Shown here one piece after another: positions 15,919-23,330 of a stretch of 25,324 nt of DNA. Below the pieces are notes generated by a model. That model worked only from the letters and a program-made list of their open reading frames with translations. It had not been told where the DNA came from and made no database searches. The first letter of the stretch is position 1; every line of letters begins with the position of its first letter. The stretch is from Clostridia bacterium (GTDB taxonomy: Bacteria > Bacillota_A > Clostridia > Christensenellales > Aristaeellaceae), in assembly GCA_017938785.1 (NCBI GenBank), contig JAGBAU010000177.1, positions 1-25,324 on the forward strand. Reading direction: 5' to 3'. Both the position numbers and the translations under genes were made by a program.

Positions 15919-16556
15919 CTCGGGGCGGAATTCCTGCTCCGCTGGGCAGGCCTGGCCCCACTGCGGCGCACCTGGGCGCTACGCTGGGGCTTGGGCAAAT
16001 CGGACACGCTGAAGACCTCGTCTTCATACTTGTCCGAAAACTTCTGTTTTGCATTTACGTTGAACAGGCCATCCTGGAAAATATCGGTGCTTTCCTTGGG
16101 CTGGGAATTCATCTGCATGGATTTCACATAGGCCTTGCGGCGCATGGCCTGTGCTTCACGCCTGCGGCGGTCGTTGCTGGGCACCACGAAATCATTGTCC
16201 TCCCAGTTGCGCCGGGGACGGGCGGTTTTTCCGCTCTCCTTGCGGTCAGGCACATCCCAGTCATCGGAATCATCGATATACTTTTCCTGGGCAAAGAAGT
16301 TCTTATCGTTGATGATCACGCGCTTCTTCCTGAACCACACCCAATGGGGGCGCCAGCGAATCAGCCAGACCAAAACATCGGTCACAACGCCCAGGATCAG
16401 AAAAAAGATGAGCAGCTGAAGCCAGTTGTCCGCCAGGAATTTCAGCGGCGAAAAACCGCCCGACAGATTGAACAGGCGCAGCACCCAGCTGGCCAGCCCT
16501 TTGAGCCAGCCCAGCATGGCGTTGACGATCGCATTGGTATATCCCGTCTGCGTCAT
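15909..16556 (-). CDS. Membrane-anchored protein of unknown function in the cda operon
   Basis: The 215-residue product is not a family I recognise. It has an amphipathic N-terminus (residues 10-30), one strong membrane span (about 46-66), a Trp/Arg-rich juxtamembrane segment (RWRPHWVWFRKKR), and a long polar C-terminal region with alternating acidic and basic patches ending in a very basic Arg/Ser/Pro tail (QRSAQVRRSGARPAQRSR). It follows cdaR by 36 bases, has AGGAGG before the ATG, and ends in the unit's terminator, so it is cotranscribed with the c-di-AMP cyclase genes. glmM usually occupies this place. Confidence 0.7.
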   Translation of the reverse strand: MTQTGYTNAIVNAMLGWLKGLASWVLRLFNLSGGFSPLKFLADNWLQLLIFFLILGVVTDVLVWLIRWRPHWVWFRKKRVIINDKNFFAQEKYIDDSDDWDVPDRKESGKTARPRRNWEDNDFVVPSNDRRRREAQAMRRKAYVKSMQMNSQPKESTDIFQDGLFNVNAKQKFSDKYEDEVFSVSDLPKPQRSAQVRRSGARPAQRSRNSAPRKR

Positions 16557-16592
16557 TGGTAAGGTTTCCTCCTGTATCTATGGAACCGGAGC

Positions 16593-17909
16593 TTATTCCT
16601 CCGGGTTTTCGGTAAGTTTTACTGCAATGGCGGAGATTTCCGGCTCGAAGCTGACCTCCGGATAGTTCTCCGTGGGGAAGCGCAGCGGACAGGAATACTC
16701 ACCCGCTGTGAAGCCCGTCAGGTTCACGGTGATCGGAATACCGTCCTCCTTGAGCGTTTCGATCACGCTCTTGGGGCCGGTAACATAAACCTGGATATCG
16801 CTCTTCTGCCACTCCAGCTGCAGATTCTCCGCCTTGCCCACAAAGGTAAGGGCGGTATTGTTGATCCACTCGCTCACGTCCTCTTCAACGATGGTGATGT
16901 TCACATACACCTGCTCGGTGGACATGTTCTTGAAGTCGGTCAGCTTGGAGACGCGGGCACGGGCAGACATGCTCTGGGACTGTCCCTCCACGTTTACCGG
17001 CTCGATCAGCAGCTCAGAGATCCCGTTGAGCAGGCTTTCATCCGCAGCCACGGTCACAAACTCCGGCTGTATGGTGATTTCAGAGATAGTGTAGCCCTCC
17101 GCAACGCGGCCGCGCACCACTTCCTCGATCTCCGTAGAGATGGGGATTTCCCGGGTGGGATAGACGTCCGTGGTCACAGTGATGGAGGATGCGGACCTGG
17201 TGAGCTGGTCCTGGGCGATTTCATTGCCGTCGCCGTCCAGCAGCACATAGGGCTCCGCGCGGACATAGGATTCCTCCGCGCCGGTCACGTCTGAATAGAC
17301 GCGCGCCTGGGAGATGCTGCGCACCACGCTGGCCGCACCGCTGACGGTAACTGCCGACGGGTTGGTTCGGGCGATATTGTACCAGTTATCCTCGTTCTTT
17401 TCACCCGTCAGGCCCACATTCACGGGAATGAGACGGGAGTCCAGGGGTTCGAAGGTGAGGCTCACGGTTTCGGGCAGGATGTCCGTCACCCGGCCGTAGC
17501 TGGATGTGGCCTTCAGAGGAACCTCCTGGGTGCCGGAACGACGCACGCTGGACAGATCCGCCACCACCTGCACGTTGTCGGCGGAGGCCCGGCTATAGTT
17601 GGACTGGGCCACTTCCATGCGCACAGTGATGTCCTCCAGCTGCTCGGCGGGATCGGAGAGCAGCGCAAGGCCGTAGGTAGTCAGCGTGGACTGGCCGGAA
17701 ATATAGCCGTTTACACCGGTGATGGTTTTGGTTCGGGTCAGGGAGGTATCCGAAGATACCACATAGTTCCACAGCAAAATAGCCAGCAGCAGGGAAAGCA
17801 GCTTCATCCAGAACCTGCGGGACAATACCTTCCAGAAATACTTCGCGCCGCCGACAATCCAGCCGCCGATGCGCTTTGCATCCACATTGGCGGGCAGCTT
17901 AATCTTCAT
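16593..17909 (-). CDS. cdaR: CdaA regulatory protein CdaR (YbbR-domain protein)
   Basis: The 438-residue protein has a short cytoplasmic N-terminus, a membrane span (about residues 35-50, WMKLLSLLLAILLWNYVV) and an extracellular part made of about four YbbR repeats, including IPVNVGLTGE, REIPISTEIEE and the final GIPITVNLTGF. In Bacillus and Listeria CdaR binds and modulates the c-di-AMP cyclase CdaA at the membrane. Its ATG overlaps the end of cdaA by 11 bases, with AAAGGAG just upstream inside cdaA. It is followed by a membrane protein of unknown function. Confidence 0.92.
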   Translation of the reverse strand: MKIKLPANVDAKRIGGWIVGGAKYFWKVLSRRFWMKLLSLLLAILLWNYVVSSDTSLTRTKTITGVNGYISGQSTLTTYGLALLSDPAEQLEDITVRMEVAQSNYSRASADNVQVVADLSSVRRSGTQEVPLKATSSYGRVTDILPETVSLTFEPLDSRLIPVNVGLTGEKNEDNWYNIARTNPSAVTVSGAASVVRSISQARVYSDVTGAEESYVRAEPYVLLDGDGNEIAQDQLTRSASSITVTTDVYPTREIPISTEIEEVVRGRVAEGYTISEITIQPEFVTVAADESLLNGISELLIEPVNVEGQSQSMSARARVSKLTDFKNMSTEQVYVNITIVEEDVSEWINNTALTFVGKAENLQLEWQKSDIQVYVTGPKSVIETLKEDGIPITVNLTGFTAGEYSCPLRFPTENYPEVSFEPEISAIAVKLTENPEE

Positions 17910-18774
17910 CCTTGCGCTCCTTTCTGCTCGGCTGGTGCGTCCAGGAAGAGAGGGCGCGATCCGGCGTGAAGAGCTCGGTGAGCAAAATGTTCAGGGACTT
18001 GGTATCCAGGTAGCGGGTCAGCTTGCCTTCTCGGGTCATGGAAATGATGCCCGTCTCCTCGGATACGATGAGCGTCACTGCGTCGGTGGATTCCGTAATG
18101 CCGATGGCCGCGCGGTGACGAGTGCCCAGCTCGCGGGAGATGGAATAATCGTCCGTAAGGGGCAGGATGCAGGCCGCAGCCGCAATGCGCTCCTCACGAA
18201 TGATCATGGCGCCGTCATGCAGGGGCGTATTGGGTTCGAAGATGTTCTCGATCAGCTGGGAGGAAATCTCCGCATCCACCACGGTGCCGGTGTCGATCAC
18301 ATCGCCCAGCTTGGTGGAACGCTCGATGACGATCAGTGCGCCGATCTTCTTGCGGGACATATCGTTCAATGCTTTGACGATTTCTGAGACATGAAGTTCC
18401 ATCTGCGTATTGCGGGGACGTTTACTGGAACCAAAGATCTGCCTGGCAATCTTGGAACGGCCCAGCTGTTCCAGCACGCGGCGCAGCTCCGGCTGGAATA
18501 CGATGGCAATGACCAGGATTCCCACGGACAGGAACTGCTGCAGCACCCAGTTCAGCGCATTGATCTCCAATGCATCCGAAACCAGCGACAGGGCCAGAAT
18601 AAAGATAATACCCTTAAAGAGGGAATTGGCGCGGGTGTGGCTCACCAGTTTGATCAGGTTATAAATCAGCACAGAAAGGATGGCGACGTCCAAAAGATTT
18701 CGCCAGTCCGGATGCACAAACAGGTTGGAAAACAGATTCCCAATCTGGTTGAGAAAAGCCTGTAGCTGAAGCAA
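17899..18774 (-). CDS. cdaA: Diadenylate cyclase CdaA (DisA_N domain membrane enzyme)
   Basis: The protein makes c-di-AMP from two ATP at the membrane, a signal for potassium and osmotic balance and cell-wall homeostasis. From the TTG at 18774 it is 291 residues: three membrane spans (about 28-44, 54-67, 80-93), then the DAC domain with DGA at 187-189 and RHR at 219-221, both essential in the family. The open frame reaches 18855, but a promoter (18812-18840) lies inside that extension, and GGAGGTGG precedes the TTG at the right distance, so the TTG is the probable start. It leads the cdaA-cdaR-unknown unit. Confidence 0.92.
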   Translation of the reverse strand: MLQLQAFLNQIGNLFSNLFVHPDWRNLLDVAILSVLIYNLIKLVSHTRANSLFKGIIFILALSLVSDALEINALNWVLQQFLSVGILVIAIVFQPELRRVLEQLGRSKIARQIFGSSKRPRNTQMELHVSEIVKALNDMSRKKIGALIVIERSTKLGDVIDTGTVVDAEISSQLIENIFEPNTPLHDGAMIIREERIAAAACILPLTDDYSISRELGTRHRAAIGITESTDAVTLIVSEETGIISMTREGKLTRYLDTKSLNILLTELFTPDRALSSWTHQPSRKERKDED

Positions 18775-18811
18775 GCTGCCCACCTCCGCAAATTGATGCC
18801 ATACCACTTTT

Positions 18812-18840
18812 ATTATAATACAAATCGGCGCAAACTCCAA
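18812..18840 (-). promoter_or_regulatory. Sigma-A promoter of cdaA
   Basis: On the minus strand TTGGAG (18840-18835), 17 bases, TATAAT (18817-18812). The predicted start point is about 30 bases before the TTG start of cdaA. A TATAAT on the opposite strand (18814-18819) overlaps this -10. Confidence 0.8.
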
Positions 18841-18997
18841 ATCTTTTTGGCCCATAATTTAAAAAAACCCACGCTGGTCTAAATTGGGTCAAAATGCTCT
18901 GTAGCAGCACTTTATCAGCCTGAACAACTCTTTGAGCAGAATGCCAGTGGGGTTTGGGCAGTCTGATGCAATGCATCAAAAACCCGAACATTTTTTT
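18814..18997 (+). promoter_or_regulatory. Candidate leader attenuator or small RNA upstream of the sugar ATPase gene
   Basis: The 300 bases between cdaA and the ATPase gene hold no coding signal but are structured on the + strand. A TATAAT lies at 18814-18819 (TTGATG 15 bases before it, a poor spacing). Next come arms 18866-18877 (AACCC, CTGG) pairing with 18944-18955 (CCAG, GGGTT) around an inner TGCTC/GAGCA pair. Then comes a terminator: GTTTGGG (18952-18958) with CCCGAAC (18983-18989), enclosing TGATGCA/TGCATCA (18964-18978) and followed by seven T (18991-18997). The first and last stems share bases 18952-18955, so they may be alternatives. No + strand gene lies upstream to need this terminator. 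Confidence 0.45.
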
Positions 18998-19031
18998 GTA
19001 GATTCGCGCCATATCCAAAAGGTTTATTTTT

Positions 19032-19040
19032 TGTTATAAT
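19032..19040 (+). promoter_or_regulatory. Extended -10 promoter of the sugar ATPase gene
   Basis: TGTTATAAT gives a perfect -10 (19035-19040) with the TG extension. The -35 position (TATCCA, 19012-19017) is weak. The ATPase start codon is 35 bases downstream, so this promoter bypasses the terminator at 18952-18997. Confidence 0.65.
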
Positions 19041-19074
19041 ATCAATAAGGATTCTAATCTAGGGGGCAATGTGA

Positions 19075-20196
19075 ATGGCAAGCTTATCTCTTCGCAACAT
19101 TTATAAGATCTATCCCGGCGATGTGGTCGCCGTAAACGATTTCAACCTGGAAATCGAAGACAAGGAATTCATCGTTCTGGTCGGCCCGTCCGGCTGCGGC
19201 AAGTCCACCACCCTGCGCATGGTTGCGGGTCTGGAGGAAATCTCAAAGGGCGAGCTGTACATTGATGACAAACTGGTCAACAACGTTCCCCCGAAAGATC
19301 GTGACATCGCCATGGTCTTCCAGAGCTATGCGCTCTATCCCCATATGACCGTTTACAACAACGTGGCTTTCGGCCTGAAGCTTCGCAAGATGCCCAAGGA
19401 CGAAATCGACAAGCGCGTCAAGGAAGCGGCCAAGATTCTGGGCATCGAAGCCCTGCTCAACCGCAAGCCTGCCGCCCTGTCCGGCGGCCAGCGCCAGCGC
19501 GTCGCCCTGGGCCGCGCCATCGTGCGTGAACCCAAGGTCTTCCTGATGGACGAACCGCTGTCCAACCTGGACGCCAAGCTGCGCGTTCAGACCCGCAGCG
19601 AAATCACGAAGCTCCACCAGAAGCTGCAGACCACCTTCATCTATGTTACCCATGACCAGACCGAGGCCATGACCATGGGCAGCCGCATCGTCGTTATGAA
19701 GGACGGCTTCATGCAGCAGCAGGACACCCCCCAGAACCTGTACGACTATCCGGCCAACCTGTTCGTGGGCTGCTTCATCGGCACGCCCCAGATGAACGTA
19801 TTCAAGGTCAAGCTGGAGAAGCGCGGCAGTGATATCTACGCCGTATTCGGCAGCAATGCCATTCTGGTACCCGCAGGCAAGATCCAGCGCATGACCGGCG
19901 ACTACATCGGCAAGGAAGTCTACATGGGCATCCGTCCTGAAAACATCCACGACGAACCCGCCTTCATCGCAGCCTATCCGGAAGCCTGCATTGAGGTTAA
20001 GGTGGAAATGACTGAGCTGATGGGTTCTGAAACCTATCTGTACCTGTCCGCAGACGGCCGCGAAGGCAACTTCGTCGCCCGTGTCGATCCCCGCACCAAT
20101 TCCCGCAGCGGCGACAACATCACCGTTGGCTTCGACGTCAACCGCATGCATTTCTTCGATGCGGAGACCGAAAAGACCATCCTGTCCCGCGATTGA
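19075..20196 (+). CDS. Multiple-sugar ABC transporter ATP-binding protein (MsmK/UgpC type)
   Basis: The 373-residue protein has Walker [10 protein letters not shown] (37-45), [13 protein letters not shown] (Q-loop), LSGGQ (135-139), Walker B FLMDEP with SNLDAKLR, and THDQTEAM, followed by an OB-fold regulatory domain (about 240-373) typical of the CUT1 carbohydrate ATPases MsmK, UgpC and MalK. No binding protein or permease genes are adjacent, so this is an orphan ATPase that probably powers several sugar importers encoded elsewhere, as MsmK does in streptococci. AGGGGG lies eight bases before the ATG; a strong terminator follows. Confidence 0.92.
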   Translation: MASLSLRNIYKIYPGDVVAVNDFNLEIEDKEFIVLVGPSGCGKSTTLRMVAGLEEISKGELYIDDKLVNNVPPKDRDIAMVFQSYALYPHMTVYNNVAFGLKLRKMPKDEIDKRVKEAAKILGIEALLNRKPAALSGGQRQRVALGRAIVREPKVFLMDEPLSNLDAKLRVQTRSEITKLHQKLQTTFIYVTHDQTEAMTMGSRIVVMKDGFMQQQDTPQNLYDYPANLFVGCFIGTPQMNVFKVKLEKRGSDIYAVFGSNAILVPAGKIQRMTGDYIGKEVYMGIRPENIHDEPAFIAAYPEACIEVKVEMTELMGSETYLYLSADGREGNFVARVDPRTNSRSGDNITVGFDVNRMHFFDAETEKTILSRD

Positions 20197-20207
20197 TACA
20201 AGAATAT

Positions 20208-20241
20208 CGGCCCGATGTAAATACATCGGGCCGTTTTTTTT
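20208..20241 (+). terminator. Intrinsic terminator of the sugar ATPase gene
   Basis: CGGCCCGATGTA and its complement form a near-loopless stem (20208-20233) followed by eight T (20234-20241). It abuts the stop of the convergent bioY gene (20243). Confidence 0.93.
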
Positions 20242-20242
20242 A

Positions 20243-20782
20243 TTACAGGAGTTCCGCCTTTTGCAGACGGCGTCGGATCTGGGTCCCCAACAAAACCGCA
20301 AGGCCCACCTTGATCATGTCAAATGCGATAAAGGGCAAAACGCACAGGGAAACCGCTTCCTTCCAACCGCAGTTCATCACCATGGTAAACTGCCAGGTGC
20401 CGAGCAGATAACACAGCATGAGCGACGCCACAGAGTACAGTACCGGAATCACCCAGCCTTCCCTTCTGCCGAACCTGGATACCAGCGCCGCCATCGGCAG
20501 GTAGGCCCATAGATAGCCGCCCGTAGGTCCGACAAGCACGCCGAATCCGCTTCCGCCGCCCGAAAACACCGGCAGGCCGATCAATCCGATCAGAATGTAC
20601 ACCAGCACTGCGGAAACCGCCGGCTTCCATTCCAAAACCAGGCTTGCCAGCAATACGACGAATATGCTCAGCGTCACCGGCACCGGTCCCACCGGGATGG
20701 CGATGGGTGACAGGATGCACAGCAGCGCAGCAAATAGTGCTCCCTGTACAATTCCATGAATCTGTTTCCTTCCAGTATGCAT
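20243..20782 (-). CDS. bioY: Biotin transporter S-component BioY
   Basis: The 179-residue membrane protein has about six hydrophobic segments and the BioY signatures: FAALLCILSPIAIPVGPVP near the N-terminus, VGPTGGYLWAYLP in the middle and an FIAFDMIKVGLAVLLG segment near the end. It binds biotin as the specificity subunit of an energy-coupling-factor importer; the EcfA, EcfA' and EcfT partners are not in the window and would be shared. GGAGGTGAT precedes the ATG. A strong promoter at 20805-20833 drives it alone. No BioR or BirA operator is recognisable, and the window's BirA lacks a DNA-binding domain. Confidence 0.92.
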   Translation of the reverse strand: MHTGRKQIHGIVQGALFAALLCILSPIAIPVGPVPVTLSIFVVLLASLVLEWKPAVSAVLVYILIGLIGLPVFSGGGSGFGVLVGPTGGYLWAYLPMAALVSRFGRREGWVIPVLYSVASLMLCYLLGTWQFTMVMNCGWKEAVSLCVLPFIAFDMIKVGLAVLLGTQIRRRLQKAELL

Positions 20783-20804
20783 AATATCACCTCCAATCGC
20801 ATGT

Positions 20805-20833
20805 ATACTAGCACCCGCATATCAAATTGTCAA
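20805..20833 (-). promoter_or_regulatory. Sigma-A promoter of bioY
   Basis: On the minus strand TTGACA (20833-20828), 17 bases, TAGTAT (20810-20805), about 23 bases before the ATG, so the leader is very short. Confidence 0.75.
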
Positions 20834-20865
20834 TGCAGCACAGTTTAAATGCAGATAATCAAACA

Positions 20866-20901
20866 TAAAAAGCGCTCCGATTCGATTGAATCGGAGCGCT
20901 T
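20866..20901 (-). terminator. Intrinsic terminator of the rpmG-rplA operon
   Basis: A perfect 14-bp stem (20870-20883 with 20888-20901; AAGCGCTCCGATTC and its complement, loop of four) is followed on the minus strand by TTTTTATG. It lies 25 bases after the rplA stop. Confidence 0.93.
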
Positions 20902-20925
20902 CCCTTAGCAAATCTATTATAAAGA

Positions 20926-21612
20926 TCAGAACTTCAGGGAATTGAGCTTGATACCAGGGCCCATGGTGGAAGACAGAACTGCGGACTTAATGTAAGCGCC
21001 CTTTGCAGCTGCCGGCTTGGCCTTGATGATGGCCTCCATCAGGGTGCGCAGGTTCTCGGTGAGCTTCTCAGCTTCGAAGGAAGCCTTGCCAACGGGGCAG
21101 TGGATGATAGCGGTCTTGTCGACGCGATACTCAACCTTACCAGCCTTGATGTCGCTGATCATACGATTGATGTCAGGAGACACGGAACCGGACTTCGGGT
21201 TGGGCATGAGGCCCTTGGGGCCCAGGACGCGGCCCAGACGGCCAACAACGCCCATCATGTCGGGAGTTGCAACGCAAGCGTCGAACTCGAACCAGCCGCC
21301 CTGGATCTTCTTGATGATCTCGTCATCAGCGATCAGGTCTGCGCCAGCAGCCTTAGCTTCTTCAATGCGGTTTTCCTTCACGAAAGCCAGAACGCGAACG
21401 GTCTTGCCGGTGCCGTTGGGCAGTACGACAGCGCCGCGAACCTGCTGGTCTGCGTGACGGGGGTCAACGCCCAGGCGAACGGAGATTTCGATGGTCTCGT
21501 CGAACTTAGCCTTGGCGGTCTGCTTCACCAGAGCGATTGCCTCTTCGGGATCATACTGCTTGGTGCGGTCGATCAGCTTGAGGCTATCGGAATATTTCTT
21601 ACCCTTATTCAT
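20926..21612 (-). CDS. rplA: 50S ribosomal protein L1
   Basis: The 228-residue protein is full-length L1, with the typical [41 protein letters not shown] opening region (positions about 20-60), [12 protein letters not shown], and the C-terminal [28 protein letters not shown]. It forms the L1 stalk of the 50S subunit and in many bacteria represses its own operon by binding a leader site that mimics its rRNA site. GAGGAGGATG precedes the ATG, and a hairpin resembling an L1 site (21627-21656) lies immediately upstream. Last gene of the operon. Confidence 0.97.
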   Translation of the reverse strand: MNKGKKYSDSLKLIDRTKQYDPEEAIALVKQTAKAKFDETIEISVRLGVDPRHADQQVRGAVVLPNGTGKTVRVLAFVKENRIEEAKAAGADLIADDEIIKKIQGGWFEFDACVATPDMMGVVGRLGRVLGPKGLMPNPKSGSVSPDINRMISDIKAGKVEYRVDKTAIIHCPVGKASFEAEKLTENLRTLMEAIIKAKPAAAKGAYIKSAVLSSTMGPGIKLNSLKF

Positions 21613-21626
21613 TATACATCCTCCTC

Positions 21627-21656
21627 GTGGTCAAACGGGCATTTGAGCCCTCCCAC
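21627..21656 (-). promoter_or_regulatory. L1-site-like hairpin before rplA
   Basis: On the minus strand GTGG-GA-GGGC-loop-GCCC-GTTTGA-CCAC: a lower 4-bp helix and an upper 4-bp helix separated by an asymmetric internal loop. It lies just upstream of the rplA ribosome site and has the same plan as the hairpin at 22124-22159. L1 autoregulation is known in the family; binding here is inferred. Confidence 0.6.
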
Positions 21657-21673
21657 TTTCTCGATCCAATAAG

Positions 21674-22099
21674 TTAGTCGACGACGACGACGCCCATGGA
21701 GCGTGCGGTACCGGCGATCATGCTCATTGCAGCTTCGATAGAAGCAGCGTTCAGGTCCTTCATCTTCAGCTCGGCGATTTCCTTAACCTGAGCCTTGGTG
21801 ATGTTGGCAACCTTGTCCTTGTTGGGACGGCCGGAAGCGGTTTCGAGGCCGCAAGCCTTCTTGATCAGAACAGCTGCCGGGGGGGTCTTGGTGATGAAGG
21901 TGAAAGAACGGTCCTGATAAACGGTGATAACTACCGGGATGATCAGGCCTGCAGACTTTGCGGTACGGTCATTGAATTCCTTGCAGAATCCGGGGATGTT
22001 CACGCCGTGCTGGCCAAGTGCGGGGCCGATCGGCGGTGCGGGCGTTGCTTTGGCAGCGGGAACCTGCAGCTTAATAAGCGCAGTAACTTTCTTTGCCAT
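21674..22099 (-). CDS. rplK: 50S ribosomal protein L11
   Basis: The 141-residue protein is full-length L11: [34 protein letters not shown] at the N-terminus (about residues 9-42), [16 protein letters not shown], and the RNA-binding C-terminal domain ending [13 protein letters not shown]. It sits at the GTPase centre of the 50S subunit and is needed for RelA activation. AGAGGAGGAT precedes the ATG. It lies between nusG and rplA in the usual order, with L1-site-like hairpins on both sides. Confidence 0.97.
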   Translation of the reverse strand: MAKKVTALIKLQVPAAKATPAPPIGPALGQHGVNIPGFCKEFNDRTAKSAGLIIPVVITVYQDRSFTFITKTPPAAVLIKKACGLETASGRPNKDKVANITKAQVKEIAELKMKDLNAASIEAAMSMIAGTARSMGVVVVD

Positions 22100-22123
22100 A
22101 CTGGGTATCCTCCTCTATTTGAT

Positions 22124-22159
22124 GTGGTTATTGCGGAACAATCTCGGTGTTCCTCCCAC
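22124..22159 (-). promoter_or_regulatory. L1-site-like hairpin before rplK
   Basis: On the minus strand GTGG-GA-GGAAC-loop-GTTCC-GCAATAA-CCAC. The lower helix and the GA side of the internal loop are identical to those at 21627-21656, while the upper helix differs in sequence but still pairs, so the structure is conserved by compensation. Confidence 0.6.
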
Positions 22160-22203
22160 TCCCTGAAACCCGAGCGGTGCGGGCGTTGGGCATAGGTTCC
22201 GGA

Positions 22204-22740
22204 TTAGTCCTCGCGAACTACTTCGTCATACGCGAGTTCTACATCGGTCTCACGCTTGAGCATGGGTACGACCACCTTGATCTTCTGGTTTTCCAGATCG
22301 ATCTCGGTAACCTTACCGGAGAAGTTCTCAAACAGGCCGGTGAGAATGCGGACGTTATCGCCCACCTGGATGTCGATTCTCGTCTGCGGGACGGAATCAA
22401 ACACGGAGGCGAAATCCGTTTCGGACAGGGGCGTTGCCTTGTTGCCGGCCCCCACAAATCCGGTGACGCCGCGGGTATTTCTTACGATGTACCAGGTTTC
22501 TTCGTTCATGAGCATCTTGACCAGAACGTAACCCGGCAGCAGCTTGTGCTGCACTACGCGACGCTTGTTATTCTTGATTTCTACGGCTTCTTCCACCGGA
22601 ATGCAAACTTCGACGATCTTGTCCTGCAGGCCGTTGTTCTCAACGGACTTTTCCAGGTTGACCTTCACCTTGTTTTCATATCCGGAGTAGGTATGCACGA
22701 CATACCATTTGATTTCAGAATTCTCTGCCATATTCGACAT
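22204..22740 (-). CDS. nusG: Transcription termination/antitermination factor NusG
   Basis: The 178-residue protein has the NGN domain (KWYVVHTYSGYENKVKVNLE from about residue 11, and LLPGYVLVKM) and a C-terminal KOW domain (VGDNVRILTGLFENFSGKVTEID). It binds RNA polymerase and couples it to ribosomes or Rho. The ATG at 22740 follows GAGGATTCGAAT; a second ATG three codons in is an alternative. It is preceded by secE by 17 bases, the standard arrangement. Confidence 0.96.
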   Translation of the reverse strand: MSNMAENSEIKWYVVHTYSGYENKVKVNLEKSVENNGLQDKIVEVCIPVEEAVEIKNNKRRVVQHKLLPGYVLVKMLMNEETWYIVRNTRGVTGFVGAGNKATPLSETDFASVFDSVPQTRIDIQVGDNVRILTGLFENFSGKVTEIDLENQKIKVVVPMLKRETDVELAYDEVVRED

Positions 22741-22757
22741 ATTCGAATCCTCGAAAA

Positions 22758-23003
22758 TTAGAAGTTGACGATCAGATCGATCAGAGCACCGGAACCGAAG
22801 TCAATCAGGCCGATGATGACGCCCATGATCACCATGAAAGCGAATACGACGATAGAATAGTTCAGGACTTCCTTCTTGCCGGGCCAGGAAACCTTCTTCA
22901 GCTCATGGAACATGTTCTTGAAGAAGCGACCGATGCGCTTGAAGAAATTGCCAACACGCTTGATGAAGCCGGGCTTATCCTTCTTCTCTACTGCGTTTGC
23001 CAT
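22758..23003 (-). CDS. secE: Preprotein translocase subunit SecE
   Basis: The 81-residue protein has the SecE pattern: a basic amphipathic N-terminal part, the conserved FHELKKVSWPGKKEV segment (about residues 32-46) and a single membrane span (about 50-78). It clamps the SecY channel in the membrane. AAGGATGTG precedes the ATG, and it sits between rpmG and nusG as in most bacteria. Confidence 0.95.
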   Translation of the reverse strand: MANAVEKKDKPGFIKRVGNFFKRIGRFFKNMFHELKKVSWPGKKEVLNYSIVVFAFMVIMGVIIGLIDFGSGALIDLIVNF

Positions 23004-23036
23004 GATTTCACATCCTTGTCTTAGTCGAAGAAAACC

Positions 23037-23198
23037 TTACTTGGTCTCCTTATGGCTGGTGTGCTTCTTGCAGAAGCGGCAGTACTTGTGCATTTCAAGA
23101 CGATCGGGGTCGTTCTTCTTGTTCTTCATGGTATTGTAATTACGCTGCTTGCACTCGGTGCATGCCATCGTAACCTTAATGCGCTTATCCGATGCCAT
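23037..23198 (-). CDS. rpmG: 50S ribosomal protein L33
   Basis: This 53-residue gene (54 codons with stop) starts [20 protein letters not shown] and ends TSHKETK. Four zinc-binding cysteines are present (C13, C16, C40, C43), so it is the zinc-containing type rather than the cysteine-free form induced by zinc starvation. GGGAGGTG lies about 10 bases before the ATG. It heads the rpmG-secE-nusG-rplK-rplA operon, with a promoter at 23302-23330 and a leader of about 95 bases. Confidence 0.95.
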   Translation of the reverse strand: MASDKRIKVTMACTECKQRNYNTMKNKKNDPDRLEMHKYCRFCKKHTSHKETK

Positions 23199-23301
23199 TT
23201 GTCAGACACCTCCCATATGTTTTGATACGGCTTCCACGGGTATCGCGGCCGCCGTCATTTTTCCACTAAAACAGCAGCCCACAACCGGGGCAGACTATTA
23301 G

Positions 23302-23330
23302 ATTATAAAATAGCTTCCCTTAAATTGCAA
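23302..23330 (-). promoter_or_regulatory. Sigma-A promoter of rpmG-secE-nusG-rplK-rplA
   Basis: On the minus strand TTGCAA (23330-23325), 17 bases, TATAAT (23307-23302). The -35 and its flank (CTTGCAATTT) are identical to the rpsT promoter. Confidence 0.82.

Noticed and set aside
18952..18997. Terminator for a transcript coming from cdaA
   Set aside because: The T-run follows the stem only on the plus strand, and cdaA is transcribed away on the minus strand.
18659..19018. A 119-codon minus-strand frame spanning the cdaA start
   Set aside because: It covers the cdaA promoter and the structured leader, has no ribosome site and no family resemblance.
19243..20301. A 352-codon minus-strand frame
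   Set aside because: It is antisense to the sugar ATPase gene and includes its terminator.
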